This document shows, in pieces, positions 47,772 through 58,814 of a stretch of 64,000 nt of DNA. The notes beneath the pieces are model-generated. The model saw only the letters and a list, made by a program, of their open reading frames with translations. It was not told the DNA's origin and ran no database searches. This DNA comes from Entomortierella parvispora (lineage: Eukaryota > Mortierellomycota > Mortierellomycetes > Mortierellales > Mortierellaceae): the NCBI GenBank assembly GCA_963573315.1, contig OY752140.1, positions 4,340,001 through 4,404,000 of the forward strand, written 5' to 3'. The stretch's first letter is position 1. Every line of letters starts with the position of its first letter. A program made the position numbers and the translations under genes.

Positions 47772-48848
47772 ATGGAATCCCTACCGGGCCCCGCTTCTTC
47801 TGCTGGGATGCGGAACCGCATCATCCCTTCCATGGCTATATCCTCGACTTCCTCCTCGTCCTCAACTTCGTCATCACTGCCCACTGATGCTGGCCACTCT
47901 GTCAGTGATGTCCCGACTGGCTCCTCATCCTCATTCAGACCCCACTTACACTCGAGCTTGCCAGAGACGCCGGCCACCTGTGACACAAGTATAGCAGCTT
48001 CGGATGGCCAAATCCAAGAGAGTTCCTTACCCTCACATTCTGAAGAAACACCAACAGTGACATGCACACCTCAAGAACCAATGCTAAAGGCCGATGTAGC
48101 CCCACAGAAGAGCGAATCTGCACAGGAACCTGAGTTGAATGCCGAGTTCTCTTGCAACATTTGCTTTGACACGTCCATGTCCCCTGTTCTGACTCTTTGT
48201 GGACACCTCTTCTGGCAGGTGACATTTGTGGAAAGCAATCGTCGCCTCTACAATCCACACCGCACGGTTTCTAACAGATCCATGTTTGTTGCTCAACGTC
48301 ACCTAGTTGGTCCTGTCTGCATCAATGGCTTGATTCTCAACGACAAAATCCTACCTGCCCGGTCTGTAAAGCAGGATGTGCCCAGGACAAGGTCATTCCC
48401 ATCTACGGCCGAGGAAAGGAGCAATTGGATCCAAGGTGTGTAATCAGTTTGAAAGTATTCTTCTTGACCATTGATTTGAGCTAACTGCGATCGACACAAC
48501 TCGTGCAGATCCACGACGCCAAAAAGACCAGCAGGCCAGAGGCCAGAGCCCTTGAGGAGTGGTGGGATGCTGGCGGCAGGCCAAGTAACATTCTCAGGTA
48601 CAATGATCCCCCCGTTCATGTTCTCGCCCTTCGGGATCCACTATGGCGCCACCTACAGCGGCACCATGGGTGCGAACGGAGCAGGTATTCATACCGTCTC
48701 TTCTTGTTTTGCTCGTGGTAAGCGTGAAGTGCAAACTAACCGTGCTATCCTTCATGGTACTCCAGTCCAGACACCTATGCAGGCCTACGTTTCGCGAATG
48801 TTTTTCATGTTAGGAACACTGATATTGGTCGGCATCCTTCTCTATTGA
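47772..48848 (+). CDS. RING-finger E3 ubiquitin ligase, membrane-anchored (RNF5/RNF185/RMA type)
   Basis: ER quality-control ubiquitin ligase. Exons: 47772-48214, 48307-48435, 48509-48684, 48766-48848; 276 aa. A Ser/Thr-rich N-terminus of about 120 residues precedes the C3HC4 RING: Cys128, Cys131, Cys143, His145, Cys148, Cys151, Cys165, Cys168 ([29 protein letters not shown]). [16 protein letters not shown], typical of RMA proteins, follows. The C-terminus is one hydrophobic helix ([16 protein letters not shown]). Intron 1 needs a GC donor (TTCTG|GCAGGT at 48215); only this splice restores the fifth and sixth zinc ligands. The third intron (48685-48765) is a multiple of three with no stop, so retention would also leave an open frame. 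Confidence 0.9.
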
Positions 48849-49097
48849 TACCCCCTTTGGGACTCTTACTTCTGCTAATAAACGCAAAGCAGTGACAGTG
48901 TCCAGATTCTTTTGAATGAAACGAACAATGAACATGAACATGCATGTCTGGATTTGTAAATCAACGCGGCTCACTTCAAAGTTCAGACATTTTTCTGATG
49001 CTCTCAGCCGCACCGGCTCCTTGTTTTCTTTGGTCACTTGCTCGACATTCTTTCCTCTGCATCCCATCTCTTCCCTCCACTTCATCATTCAGTTGCC

Positions 49098-50565
49098 ATG
49101 TGTCAAGGATCTCAGCCCGAAAAGTTCACCTTCAAAGCCAGCCCTCCGGAGCTACCCCCCGCCCTGCTCAATTCCCGGTTCCTGATTCAATCGAGCTCCA
49201 CTGACACCCACACAGAAGTAAAAGAGTATTCGATCCCCAGGGACGCGCCTTGTCCCATCATTGACGCCCATGTCCACGGTACCATCCTCGCAATTGCTCA
49301 ACGGCACTTTGTTCTAGAAAAAAAAAAGCAATTCTCGCTCTAACGTACCGTTCCACTCATCACAGTGTTTCCTCAGCGCTTGATGGATGCTGTATGGATG
49401 TTCTTTGACAGATTTTACTGGCCTGTGCGTTACAAGAAGACCTATCTTGCCACTCGGGCAGATTTTCTGATCCAGCAAGGAATCAATCACGTTGTGCTCC
49501 TCGTGTAAAAAAAAAGGCGCCCGACTGGATGTTGCTTCGCCCATTATCCAGTTGTCGGTGATTGATCTTCGATATACTAATCGAACTCAACTCCTTCTGT
49601 CATTATCCCGTCTTAGGTATGCTCACAAGAATGGTATTGCAAGGGATCTCAACAAGTTTTTAGCCAACACTGTTAACGACATGAACGCACGATACGCACA
49701 GGTCCGCGTCGGGTCCAACCAGCGCCGGCGCGTCGCATCAGGCTTGGCCACAGTCATGCCTGGCGAGCCTGGAGCTGCTGACATCTTGGCAGAAGCGTTC
49801 ACTACCCTGGGTCTTTCGGGGATCAAGATGCACTCACATGTCCAAGCCATTGCGGCCAACCATCCTAGTATGGACGAGGTGTACGAGACTTGCATTCGTT
49901 TTAACAAACCATGTCTTATCCACGCTGGCAAGGAGCCCAACAGCTCTGCGTACAAGGCTGATGCTGGCAAAATTTGCGATGTCAGCATCGTGGAGGATGT
50001 CCTTCAGCGTTTTCCCAACCTTCAGTTGTGTGTGCCACACTTAGGTAAAGTGAATGGCTATAATACCTAGCATGTCTTTGTTTGCTTTGTTTATCGGTTG
50101 GTAGGTAAAAGTTGACACGACCTTGCTCTGACTCCATTTTTCATAGGGATGAATCAGTACCAAGAGTTTTTTGACTTGCTGGACAAGTACCCCAACCTGT
50201 ATTTGGACACAACGATGACTCTTGCTTCCTTTTTACAGCCTGCGGACGACAGCAAGCAGCTGGCAGAGCTGCTCCGAACCATGTTGATCAAGTATAGCGA
50301 CCGAATCATGTACGGCACAGATTGGCCCAATATCCCATACGACTGGTGTCGTGAATTGGCCAACCTGGTCAGTTTGGTGGACGGAGATGGGGAGGCCTCG
50401 GCAGTGGATCCTACTTGGTCGGACCGTCCGAAAGGTCAGGCAAGAACACTCGTGGGTGATCTGGCATTGGAGCGTATCCTGTGGAGGAATGCAGCTCGGT
50501 TTTACGGCATCGAGGAGGCAGACCTTGGTTGGCCAGGCCGCGGTGCTGTGCAGTCGAGTCTTTGA
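49098..50565 (+). CDS. Amidohydrolase-family TIM-barrel hydrolase (Amidohydro_2)
   Basis: Metal-dependent hydrolase or decarboxylase of the amidohydrolase-2 group; substrate unknown. Exons: 49098-49278, 49366-49504, 49617-50044, 50147-50565; 388 aa. The first metal motif HxH is PIIDAHVH, right at the exon 1 end. Later barrel motifs: LGLSGIKMHSHVQ, CLIHAGKEPN, LQLCVPHLG and the C-terminal metal Asp in RIMYGTDWPNIPYDW. VYETCIRFNKPCLIHAG and YPNLYLDTTMTL are typical of COG2159 proteins. The exon 2 donor is taken as GTAAAA at 49505; a GTGTAA two bases earlier would break the frame. It lies 249 bp behind the RING ligase gene, on the same strand, with no evident functional link. Confidence 0.87.
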
Positions 50566-51015
50566 TGGAATAGATGGGCAGGACGACATCTTATCTTGAC
50601 TCGTGTAGCGGAAGGATGGCGTGCGTGCATGCAACACTACAATAAAAGATTTGCAATTGCACAGGTCTCGGGCCTGGTCAATTACGCAAATACACAGGGT
50701 CGGAGCAATGAGTCTATTTGCGAAATGCCATGCACTCCTTCCTTCTGCTCATTCTCCTTTCTTACTTCCTTCCTTCATCCCTCGATCCTTCTTTGCCACC
50801 TCTCTTCCCTTCATTCACTCTCTGTCATCATTCATTCGCCATCACCCGAGTGTTTTCCTTTGCAGCGTACTGCCGTCATTCTTCCTTCTCCTCCTCCTTC
50901 ACCCCGGATGAATTGACCTCACCAGACTTGGCCCATCTCTTCTCTTCTGCTCGGCTCCCTTACTCCGTCTTCCCTGCATCTCTCTTCTCCACTCTGCTCT
51001 CGACATCTCTCGACC
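50566..51015. other. Intergenic region between amidohydrolase and MFS gene
   Basis: About 450 bp. The second half is strongly pyrimidine-rich (CTTCCTTC/CTCC), as in the upstream regions of other genes here. AATAAA at 50640-50645 may end the amidohydrolase transcript. No gene seen. Confidence 0.45.
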
Positions 51016-53098
51016 ATGTCCTCCTCTAAGCATGTCTATCATATCTCGTCCTCTGCCCGCGCCTCGTCCTTTGTGGCCGCCTGTGCTGTTGCCCTCGTTT
51101 CAGGAACACCCTATCTCTATTCCACCTATGCCAACCAACTTACTACAAAACTGGAACTGACCGCCATCCAATCCAATGTAACCACAACCGATGACTCAGG
51201 GAAACGGCTTGCCCTGGTGGATATCATTCTAATCCGTTGCTTGCATTGATAGGTCGTCGCCGCAGGCGTCCACTACGGCCTCTTTCTTTCTGGTAAGTGA
51301 TCGTGATCCCCTGGTGTAACGCTTTGGATCACGGACTTTTATTTCCTTGCAGGGCAAGGTCAGGGAGGCATGTTGGCACTGACGCACCTCATCTGCACCT
51401 ACATTTTCAGGGCCTCTCTTTGGTCGTCTTGTGGACAGCCGTGGGCCTCGAACGTAAGGAACTCCAAAGGGAACAACTCTGGAAGAAATAATAACGCACG
51501 CAGCTTCCTCCGTTACTGCCAAAAGAGAATGAGGATGTTGTTGACTGACCATCATCCTCCCCTCCTGCTCTCTCGAAATACAGTGTGGGCCTCTTGTCTT
51601 CGGGACTTTTGATGACGGGCTATGCAGGGCTGTCCCTGACATACTCTGGCCTTTTTTACTCCTTTGGCTTCTTTGCGGCTTTCTTGTTCCTGATCCTGGT
51701 TGGAATGGGGAGCCAGGCAGGATACATGACTTCTGTCAGCACCAATGCCCACAACTTCCAGTCTGCTCGTGGTATTGCAATGGGTGTTCCGATTGCCTGC
51801 TTCGGTCTCTCGGCTCTACTTTTCGCACAGATCAACAATCACTTCTACAAGGAGGATCCACAGGCATTCCTGCTATTGGTTGCCAAGGCCATTGGTGGGA
51901 CAATTCTTGTGTCTGTCCTCTTCCTCAATGTCTTTCCTTCTCAAGTGGTGGAACCAGTCGTTCAGGCAGAAGCCGCACCTACCAGTATCGGCGTTGGGAC
52001 TGGTCTTGGACAGGTCGTTTTGGCCTCATCTCATTCTGACACGAATGACGACCTTGCTGAGTTGAGCGATGATGCGGCTGACCGACGCCGAAGGACGCAG
52101 GAGCGTGAGAGACTACTTCAAGTTGACCAGGCTGGCCATGCTCGAAATCCGACCACGACCGCTGCAATTGCTCACCAAGTGCCCTCTGGGTTCCAACTGT
52201 TTCGAACAACCCATGTGGCTCAGATGTTGCTGCTGAGTGTGTTGTTTCTATCGGGCCCCTCCTTGATGTATGTGACAAACGCGGGCAACATTATCCGCTC
52301 CATTTACCGAGACCACATGGATGACCCATCAACTCCTCCTTCGGGCGAAGACCTGATCCGTCTCCAGCAGCTGCAAAACTTTCATGTATCGCTGATCAGT
52401 CTGTGTTCTTGCCTGGGTCGTATCTCCATTGGCCTCATGTCTGATGTTGGCCGTCGAGGCGGAAGCAAGTGGTGGGGCGTCAAGAGAGTTGGTTTTTTGC
52501 TGTGCGCTGGTATCTGCGTTTGGCTGGGTCAAACTTTTGGTTCCAGAGTCCAGTCCATCCAGGACCTGACGTCTGTCTCAATTCTAGTTGGGCTAGGATA
52601 TGGCAGCGTGTTTGGTAAGTCCCAGTATACCGATGATGAGCTTGTATGTTGGTAGTGCTGCCTTTGTCTTATTCTCGAATGTTCTTGGACTTTCTTCTCT
52701 GGGTATAGGTGTCGCTCCTACTATCGTGAGCGAGTGGTTTGGGGTGTCCAGCTTCGGCACCAATTGGTAATATTTACTTTATTTCATATGTGAAGTCCGC
52801 GAGGAGATCTCTGTGACACCCTTGCCCTTGAACTCGTACTGACTCTTGGTGACCTGAACGTACATTGCTCTTGATCGTCTTTAGGGGTTGGATTTCCATT
52901 GCGCCTGCCATTGGAGGTCAAGTTTTCAATCTGATATTTGGCTCACTATATGATCGCGAAGCTCAGCATGAGCACACCCTCGAGTGTTTTGGCACCGAAT
53001 GCTTCCACACTTCGTTCACTCTTGGTGCCTTCTCAAGCTTCTTGGGCGTGGTCACTCTCATCTACCTCTCAGTGGCGACGCGCAGTACACGGAGCTGA
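51016..53098 (+). CDS. Major facilitator superfamily transporter, Nodulin-like/Mch1 type
   Basis: Multi-helix membrane transporter, similar in arrangement to fungal Mch1-type vacuolar proteins; substrate unknown. Exons: 51016-51177, 51253-51292, 51411-51453, 51584-52614, 52709-52766, 52885-53098; 515 aa. The N-terminal helix contains SFVAACAVALVSGTPYLYSTYA, followed by GVHYGLFLSGPLFGRLVDSRGPRT, an MFS motif-A loop assembled across three small exons. Later segments: FGFFAAFLFLILVGMGSQAGYMTSV, RGIAMGVPIACFGLSALLF, ISLCSCLGRISIGLMSDVGRRGG, GLGYGSVFGVAPTIVSEWFG and WISIAPAIGGQVFNLIFGSLYD. A charged cytosolic loop of about 80 residues separates the halves. The combined helix count is close to twelve. 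Confidence 0.87.
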
Positions 53099-53241
53099 GT
53101 TTTTAGATCCTCCTTTTTGCCACGGTGCGATCAAGGATACCCCCTTCCCCTCATAGACTACACACTGGCTTAAAGCTTCTCATCATTTCAACAGAATTGT
53201 TCTTTTTTATCGCCCCAAGACTATGTACATGGCATGACTAT

Positions 53242-54973
53242 TTAAAAAGGGTGTGCGCCATTGTTGGCGTGTTGACTGCTGCTTCCAGGTGGCGATTGGG
53301 CATGAGGGGAGATGGGTGAAAGGATCGAGTCAGGTGCAGCGGTGCCGGTCGGAGACTTTAAGCCACTGCTACTGGTCTCAACAGGGGTCGGCGGCATGGG
53401 TACCTTGACATCATGATCATAAGTAACGATGGGCGTAGGTGCAGCTGAGGTGACTGGGACATAGGCGTCGTCGTTGTCAAACGGGGATGCAATCTTGTGA
53501 GCGTTTGTGTGGGTGAACGATTGGTCTGTATCCTGTCTGGCGAAGGTTGACGATGAAGTGTGAAGAAGATGTTGGGGTGTTGTAGCCATAGTAATAGGAC
53601 CTGGAACGACCACCTCCTGCTCTCCATAGTAAGGGTTGACCAGATCAAGACCCTGTGCAGAGTTGCGATGATTAAAACCTGGCGCGACGTGTTGCTGTTG
53701 CTGTTGAGGGTGTGCGTGTCCATAATACTGATCAGGAGCATAGCCCTGTCCGTATCCGCCTCCACCTACTTCAGCGGCAGAAGTGCGAGGGTGTTGGTAT
53801 ACATCGTTGTTGTGGTAATCTCTGTATTCAATTTCATCCCTGTAGGAGCTGGCTGGATGCTGATTGTTTTGGCTAATTTCCTGGTCTGCCATAGAGCCGC
53901 CAACATTGGTGTAGTTCAGAGGAATCTGTTGCTCACGATCCAACTCCTTTGCTGCAGCCTCTCCAAGGACCTTGTACCTATTCTCTTTTTGCTCAAACAG
54001 CTCGCGAGCGTAGTGGATCACTCGGTTGGTCATGAAGAACTACGAAACAGTACATCATAGGAAGGTGTTAGTTTGCTGTCCGGACGTTATTTCAAGTCAA
54101 TCTGTGAAGGCTCCATGTTGGATTACGTTGAAGGTGAGCCACACAAGTCCACCGACGCCAAGAACAATGATGCCGATGGTATACATCTTTTGGCAGGACC
54201 AGTCCGAGGCAAATCCAGGAATGAATTTTGTGTCGATTTGGCCAGCTTGAGAAGCAGCGCAGACGACATCAAACTGAGTTTGGTTTTGTTTGCACCAAAT
54301 CAATGCCCAGACAACGAGCGCAAACTGTGTGAGGAGCGAGAGAACGTAGAAGGCTTCGAATGCTTTCACGATTGGTCGGTTGGCAGCCAAGGCGGATACC
54401 ATACCGAAGAGACCAACCGCCGCGGCGAGGATGCTCACTGCCGCTACAAAATACCAAATCGCATGGGCTGAAGAGAAAGGCGTGGTCTGGATTCCTATTG
54501 TGCGGAGAAAGAAACCGTAAAAAAGAAAAAGACGGACGGGAAGACCTTGTGAGTTTCAGGCGCGTCCAGAGTTTCCCGCTGTTGCGCGATTCTATCCAGT
54601 TGCAGTATAATACCTCCGATGGTAATGGTTTCGTTTGCTGTGAAAAAGAAAGAGGAGAACGATTGAGTAAGTCTGGTGTTGTCTTTGAAAGGTCAAGGCA
54701 GGATGACCATAGCACACAAGTATCACTCTTACGAAAGTTTTGATGTGAGAAGAACAGATAACTTCCAGCGCCACCAAAGGCCTATTTCAGGGAAGGGTGC
54801 ACATGAGAGAGCAGTGAGTAAAAACATTGAGAAAGGTAGGATAGGTAAAAGGTAACAATCGGGGGAACGCTGTGGCAGAGCTCAACGAGACCTACAGCTA
54901 GGAAGAGACCACCGAGGAAGGTGGCAACCCTCAAGGGAATGCACCAGCAACAGTTGTCACGACGAGGGGACAT
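53242..54973 (-). CDS. Four-helix membrane protein with long polar cytosolic tail, unknown function
   Basis: Exons (minus): 54973-54896, 54781-54733, 54638-54615, 54494-54127, 54039-53242; 438 aa. It starts MSPRRDNCCWCIPLRVATFLGGLF, a Cys-rich head leading into helix 1. Three more helices: AIWYFVAAVSILAAAVGLFG, FYVLSLLTQFALVVWALIW and TIGIIVLGVGGLVWLTFN. Between helices 3 and 4 is a loop with two or three Cys (VVCAASQAG, WSCQK). The tail of about 265 residues is rich in Gln, Pro, Tyr, Ser and Thr (HPQQQQQHV, PMPPTPVETSSSG). The topology recalls tetraspan/MARVEL-like proteins, but no diagnostic motif was seen. Two exons are only 49 and 24 bp, so errors there are possible. Confidence 0.75.
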
Positions 54974-56251
54974 TGTGAGAATGGATATGAAGAGGGAAAG
55001 GGCGGGAGGATTCAATCTCTAGATCCAGTGCGAGGAAGGATGAGATTGAAAGAATGAAAGAAGGAAGGAAGGACGGCTGGTTGGATGAAGGAATGAAGGA
55101 ATGAAGGAATGATTGTGACGAGGGTGAAGAGGGCGGGGAAGGAAAGAAGGAAGGAGGGGGATGAAAGGGCAGAAGGGCAGGGACACCTTTTTTTACACGC
55201 ACGCAGGGCAGCAGGCACACGGCTGTGTTGTGTGAGAGAGGATCTCTCCTATTCTTATTTTAGCCTCACGCACCGCACCCACGCACCCATGCACCCGCAT
55301 CCACGCACGCAGGCAGCCATCCCATCCTGCTCACCGTTGTCGTCATGGGGCGGAGCGAATGTAGCAGAGGACAGCCTGCCTCTCTTCTCTCTTTTCCTTC
55401 TTTCTTTCTTGGCTGTTGTAGACCTCTAATGTGCATGTAAACAGCAGCACGGTAGTCTTGTTTGCGGCTGGGAGGTGGCGGTGCACAGCCCCTCGGCTCT
55501 TTCCCATCTCCGCCCTGGCCGTTGCTCTTGCTCCTGCTGGCTGTTTGTTCCTCTCTTTGTTCCTCTCTTTGTTCCTGTCTTTGTTCCTGTCTTTGTTTCT
55601 CCCTTTGTTTCTTCCTTTGTCCCTCTCTTTCTTCCTGCCAATCTGCCCGTTGCTCCCATCCGCAGCCTCATACTCACTCCCAGCCACAGATCAGCCAGAT
55701 CAGCCACGGCACGGACGGAGACAGGGAGGACCAAGAGAGCGCGACCGAGGGCTGTCACAGGGAGGAAGAGCACACGCGCAACAATGAGCGATCGCCAATG
55801 TCGAGCCCGCATCCGTGCGCTCTCTCACTGCACTACGGTTTGCGCGTGCGCACCCTTGTCTGGATTATGTCTGTGCGGTTCGCTAGGTCGTTCTAATCTT
55901 CCTAACTTGCTAAATGACACCCTGACTTTGCGGGAGCCTGGTTTGGCAGGATGGTCTGCTTGGTCACTGTTTACTTTTTGTTTGCAAAGCAGAGAGATGG
56001 AAACACGGAGACGCTGGCCCTTCCGTGGCATGGGAGGGCCAAACAGAGATCGATAAAAAGAAAGAAGAGAGAGAGGGGAAGAGGGCACAGAAAGGGGTTG
56101 TCAGGTAGTATGCATCAGTTCAGATGGTCAAGGAATGGAGGGGACACAAGGGGATCTCTGGTTCTTTCTCGTTTATTCTCTTCTTTCTTTGACCATACTC
56201 TTCCCTTTACCCTATAGTCCATCCTCCTCCTTTATTGCACCTTCCACCATC
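54974..56251. promoter_or_regulatory. Divergent intergenic region between the four-helix gene (-) and the TEA factor (+)
   Basis: 1.28 kb. It contains GAAGGAAGGA-type tracts (about 55040-55150), a CACGCACCCAT-type repeat (about 55267-55310) and a 12-bp minisatellite at 55544-55639. Open frames across the minisatellite are repeats of Leu/Phe/Cys or Lys/Thr and are not taken as genes. Confidence 0.5.
55544..55639. repeat. 12-bp minisatellite, about eight units
   Basis: Degenerate tandem units of TTTGTTCCTCTC, drifting through TTTGTTCCTGTC and TTTGTTTCTCCC to TTTCTTCCTGCC. No insertions or deletions between units, so period 12 is kept over 96 bp. Confidence 0.88.
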
Positions 56252-58338
56252 ATGAATGTTGCATCTTCATCCATTCGGTCATCCGGCGCCAACAGACTGG
56301 ATTTCTCTCGACAATACTCACATGCATCGTCCACCGAGACTCTCCCGCCTGTTTACCCACCAGAGCACTCTCGAGCCCATCCCAGCTCGAGCGCAACATC
56401 CATAGTCAAACATGAGTGCAACCCGGGCCTTCATCCCAGGCCAGACAAGAATACCAATCGAAGAAACCAGCGACACGATCACTCCCCTGTGCCCGATTAT
56501 GAGTTGACGTCCGAGGCGGTAGACAGTTACCCACCCCATCGCCCTCGTCGCAGAGTGCCTTCAGCCGATTCACCCCGAGCTTCTCAATCTTCCCAATCAT
56601 CAAGAAAAAACGCGGGATCCAGTCCTAAATCACATCAACACAGGTCGTACCTGATGCCTCATAGGAGTACTGCAGATCAAAGACCTCCTTACGATGGCCC
56701 GAACACTAGCGTACTTTCATCACAGCATGGGGGCAAGAGACGAACAGCCAAGGAGCCCTCTAAAGCCGACCGTGAAGAGGTACGAATGAATGATCCCAAA
56801 CCAGCTGACAGTGTATCGACCTCTTAACATCGCTTTTGTCATTGAATAGGTGTGGCCAGCAGATATCGAGATGATTTTTTTTGAAGGTAGACGGGATAGA
56901 TCAACGTCTAGTCAGGAAAGCAGCATTCGGGCCAGCTTATTCACATCTTTGCTTCATCGGTTTTAGCCCTGGAGGTCATTCCAAAACTAGGGCGCAGGAA
57001 GGTGCTGGTCGATGGAAAACCATGCGGACGCAATGAGCTGATTGCAGACCACATCTTTCGACGGACAAACAAGATCAGGACCCGCAAACAAGTCTCATCT
57101 CATATCCAAGTCTTGAAAAACACGCGAAAGAACGATCCCGCATGTAAGCTAAACGTTGTTGATGGCCTTTGATTGCTTGTTCTCACAGCGCCAGTTTCTG
57201 ATCTTTTTGCCGTACCTGGTCAGTTTTACGGCTACTTATGGACGGCGGGGACGGTGAAGATGACCCAAGCATCGAAGCCATTCCAGCGGGATTCAGTTCA
57301 GTAGCCCCTAGTCCAAGGACACTGCATCACCCCTCAGGAGCGGCACAGTCAAACCAAACTACCTGGCAAAGTCATGACGACGAAAAAACACTGGCAGCAG
57401 ATATTTCCAGTCCAATTTCAGGGGCGCTCAGTCCAGACGGCTACCCCCTCCAACATCACTCGCGCGTGCAGAGCGAGGCTTCCGCTATCCATCTTGCAGG
57501 AGAGGATGACTACCCGGAATCAGGCGAAAGCATGGCGTCCTTTTTCCACCGCTCAGAATTGACGCCAACAGATTCGGTTGTTTCTTCGGCCTCTGATGAA
57601 ATGCCTGGAGATTTCCCTTCACGATCCTTTGCTGCTCCTCGAGCAAAACAAGCCCTTGACTCGACTCATTCATCACCGCCATCCAAACAATCCTTGCAAC
57701 CCACAATGTTTGCATTGTATCTCGAAGTGGCGAGTCCACCCAGGACCACAGCAAAAAGTGAAAGCTCTCTTCCGCTTTCCTGTGTAATTGACGAGCAACC
57801 CCGACATTCCTTGGTTCCTTCCCTTGATCTTAAAATGGACAGGTTCCGATCGATCAATGTTCAGCAGCTTGAGCCAGAAAAGTTTCCAGGGCTGTTCGAC
57901 CTCCACCGGCACACCGTTTGTACAGTTTTGTTTGCCAGAGTCTGCTTGAATTTGGACCTCACGGTGAAGGGTTCTTTCAAGAACGTGTTTCTACTACAAT
58001 CAGCCGATCGACAGACAATCTGTTGTAAAACATCCATCTATTCATTTGGGACAAAGGTGCTAGAGTCGACAGAGATGAAGCAGGCAGCGGCAGTCGACGA
58101 TAAGTTCGTGTACAGCTTTCAGTTTGTCAACCAGTTTTTCAGCGCGTTCCTCGGTGGCATCCAGAAACTTGGTGCCTCAGATGAGGTGGATATGGCATTG
58201 AGCAACCTGTCCATTGTGCAGATCTATGAGGATCTCGAGACGGGGGGAACTATTACACCACCACTGCTTGTCATTGCCTTTGAATTCGAGCGTGGCTCAG
58301 GGGGGATGGACACGTTTTTGGTCACTGACGGTTGTTAA
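56252..58338 (+). CDS. TEA/ATTS-domain transcription factor (TEAD/Tec1/AbaA family)
   Basis: Sequence-specific DNA-binding protein; relatives control filamentation and conidiation in fungi and act with YAP in animals. Exons: 56252-56779, 56850-56886, 56967-57143, 57224-58338; 618 aa. The 176-residue N-terminus is Ser/Pro/Arg-rich. The TEA domain (residues of about 177-248) is complete after splicing: [55 protein letters not shown] and [20 protein letters not shown]. The tiny 37-bp exon 2 lies inside it, and its splices are set by the conserved sequence. The C-terminal part (about residues 420-615) has a beta-rich layout ([50 protein letters not shown]) that may correspond to the coactivator-binding domain. 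Confidence 0.92.
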
Positions 58339-58814
58339 ATAAAAGACGATCTTCAGAAAATACGATGGTTTATTGGAAAACATTCAGCCTATTCGAGCAT
58401 CCACTGACTTGGTTCTATACCAAAGTAAAAACAAAAAGCGTTAGAACTTTCGGCATGAAACGTACACGAAAAGATCGCAAAGCCTCGTGGCTTTTGAATG
58501 TGGAGTATCAGAAATTTGGGTATATAATTTGGTCATCATTGCCCTAGTAGGCTGTGACTGACGTGCAAATTGTCTCGTTGGATCATCAGGTAATGAACAC
58601 AAGTAAAAGCGAGTTGGAAGGAGAGTGGAAAGATGGATGGTCAGACTTACATGATGGAGGAGGGTATGGTGAAGAAAAGAGAGAAGCAAGAAGAGATTAT
58701 TTCGCGTCCTTTTTGTATGTTCACGGAACGAAAATTTTTTCTCGACAAGCCACCAGTCCCTGATTCGATAAGTCACGTGTCTTTATTAAGGGGACGCTGT
58801 ATGTTTCTAACTTT
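58339..58814. other. Convergent 3' intergenic region (TEA factor / VPS16)
   Basis: 476 bp. AATAAA overlaps the TEA factor stop at 58338-58343. A CACGTG lies at 58774-58779. No gene seen; frames here lack domains. Confidence 0.5.

Noticed and set aside
48215-48443. Unspliced continuation of the RING gene reading [12 protein letters not shown]
   Set aside because: It lacks four zinc ligands, which the GC-AG splice restores exactly.
55343-55812. Lys/Arg/Asn/Glu and Thr/Gly repeat frames across 55.3-55.8 kb
   Set aside because: They are direct translations of the 12-bp minisatellite without a start context or flanking domain.
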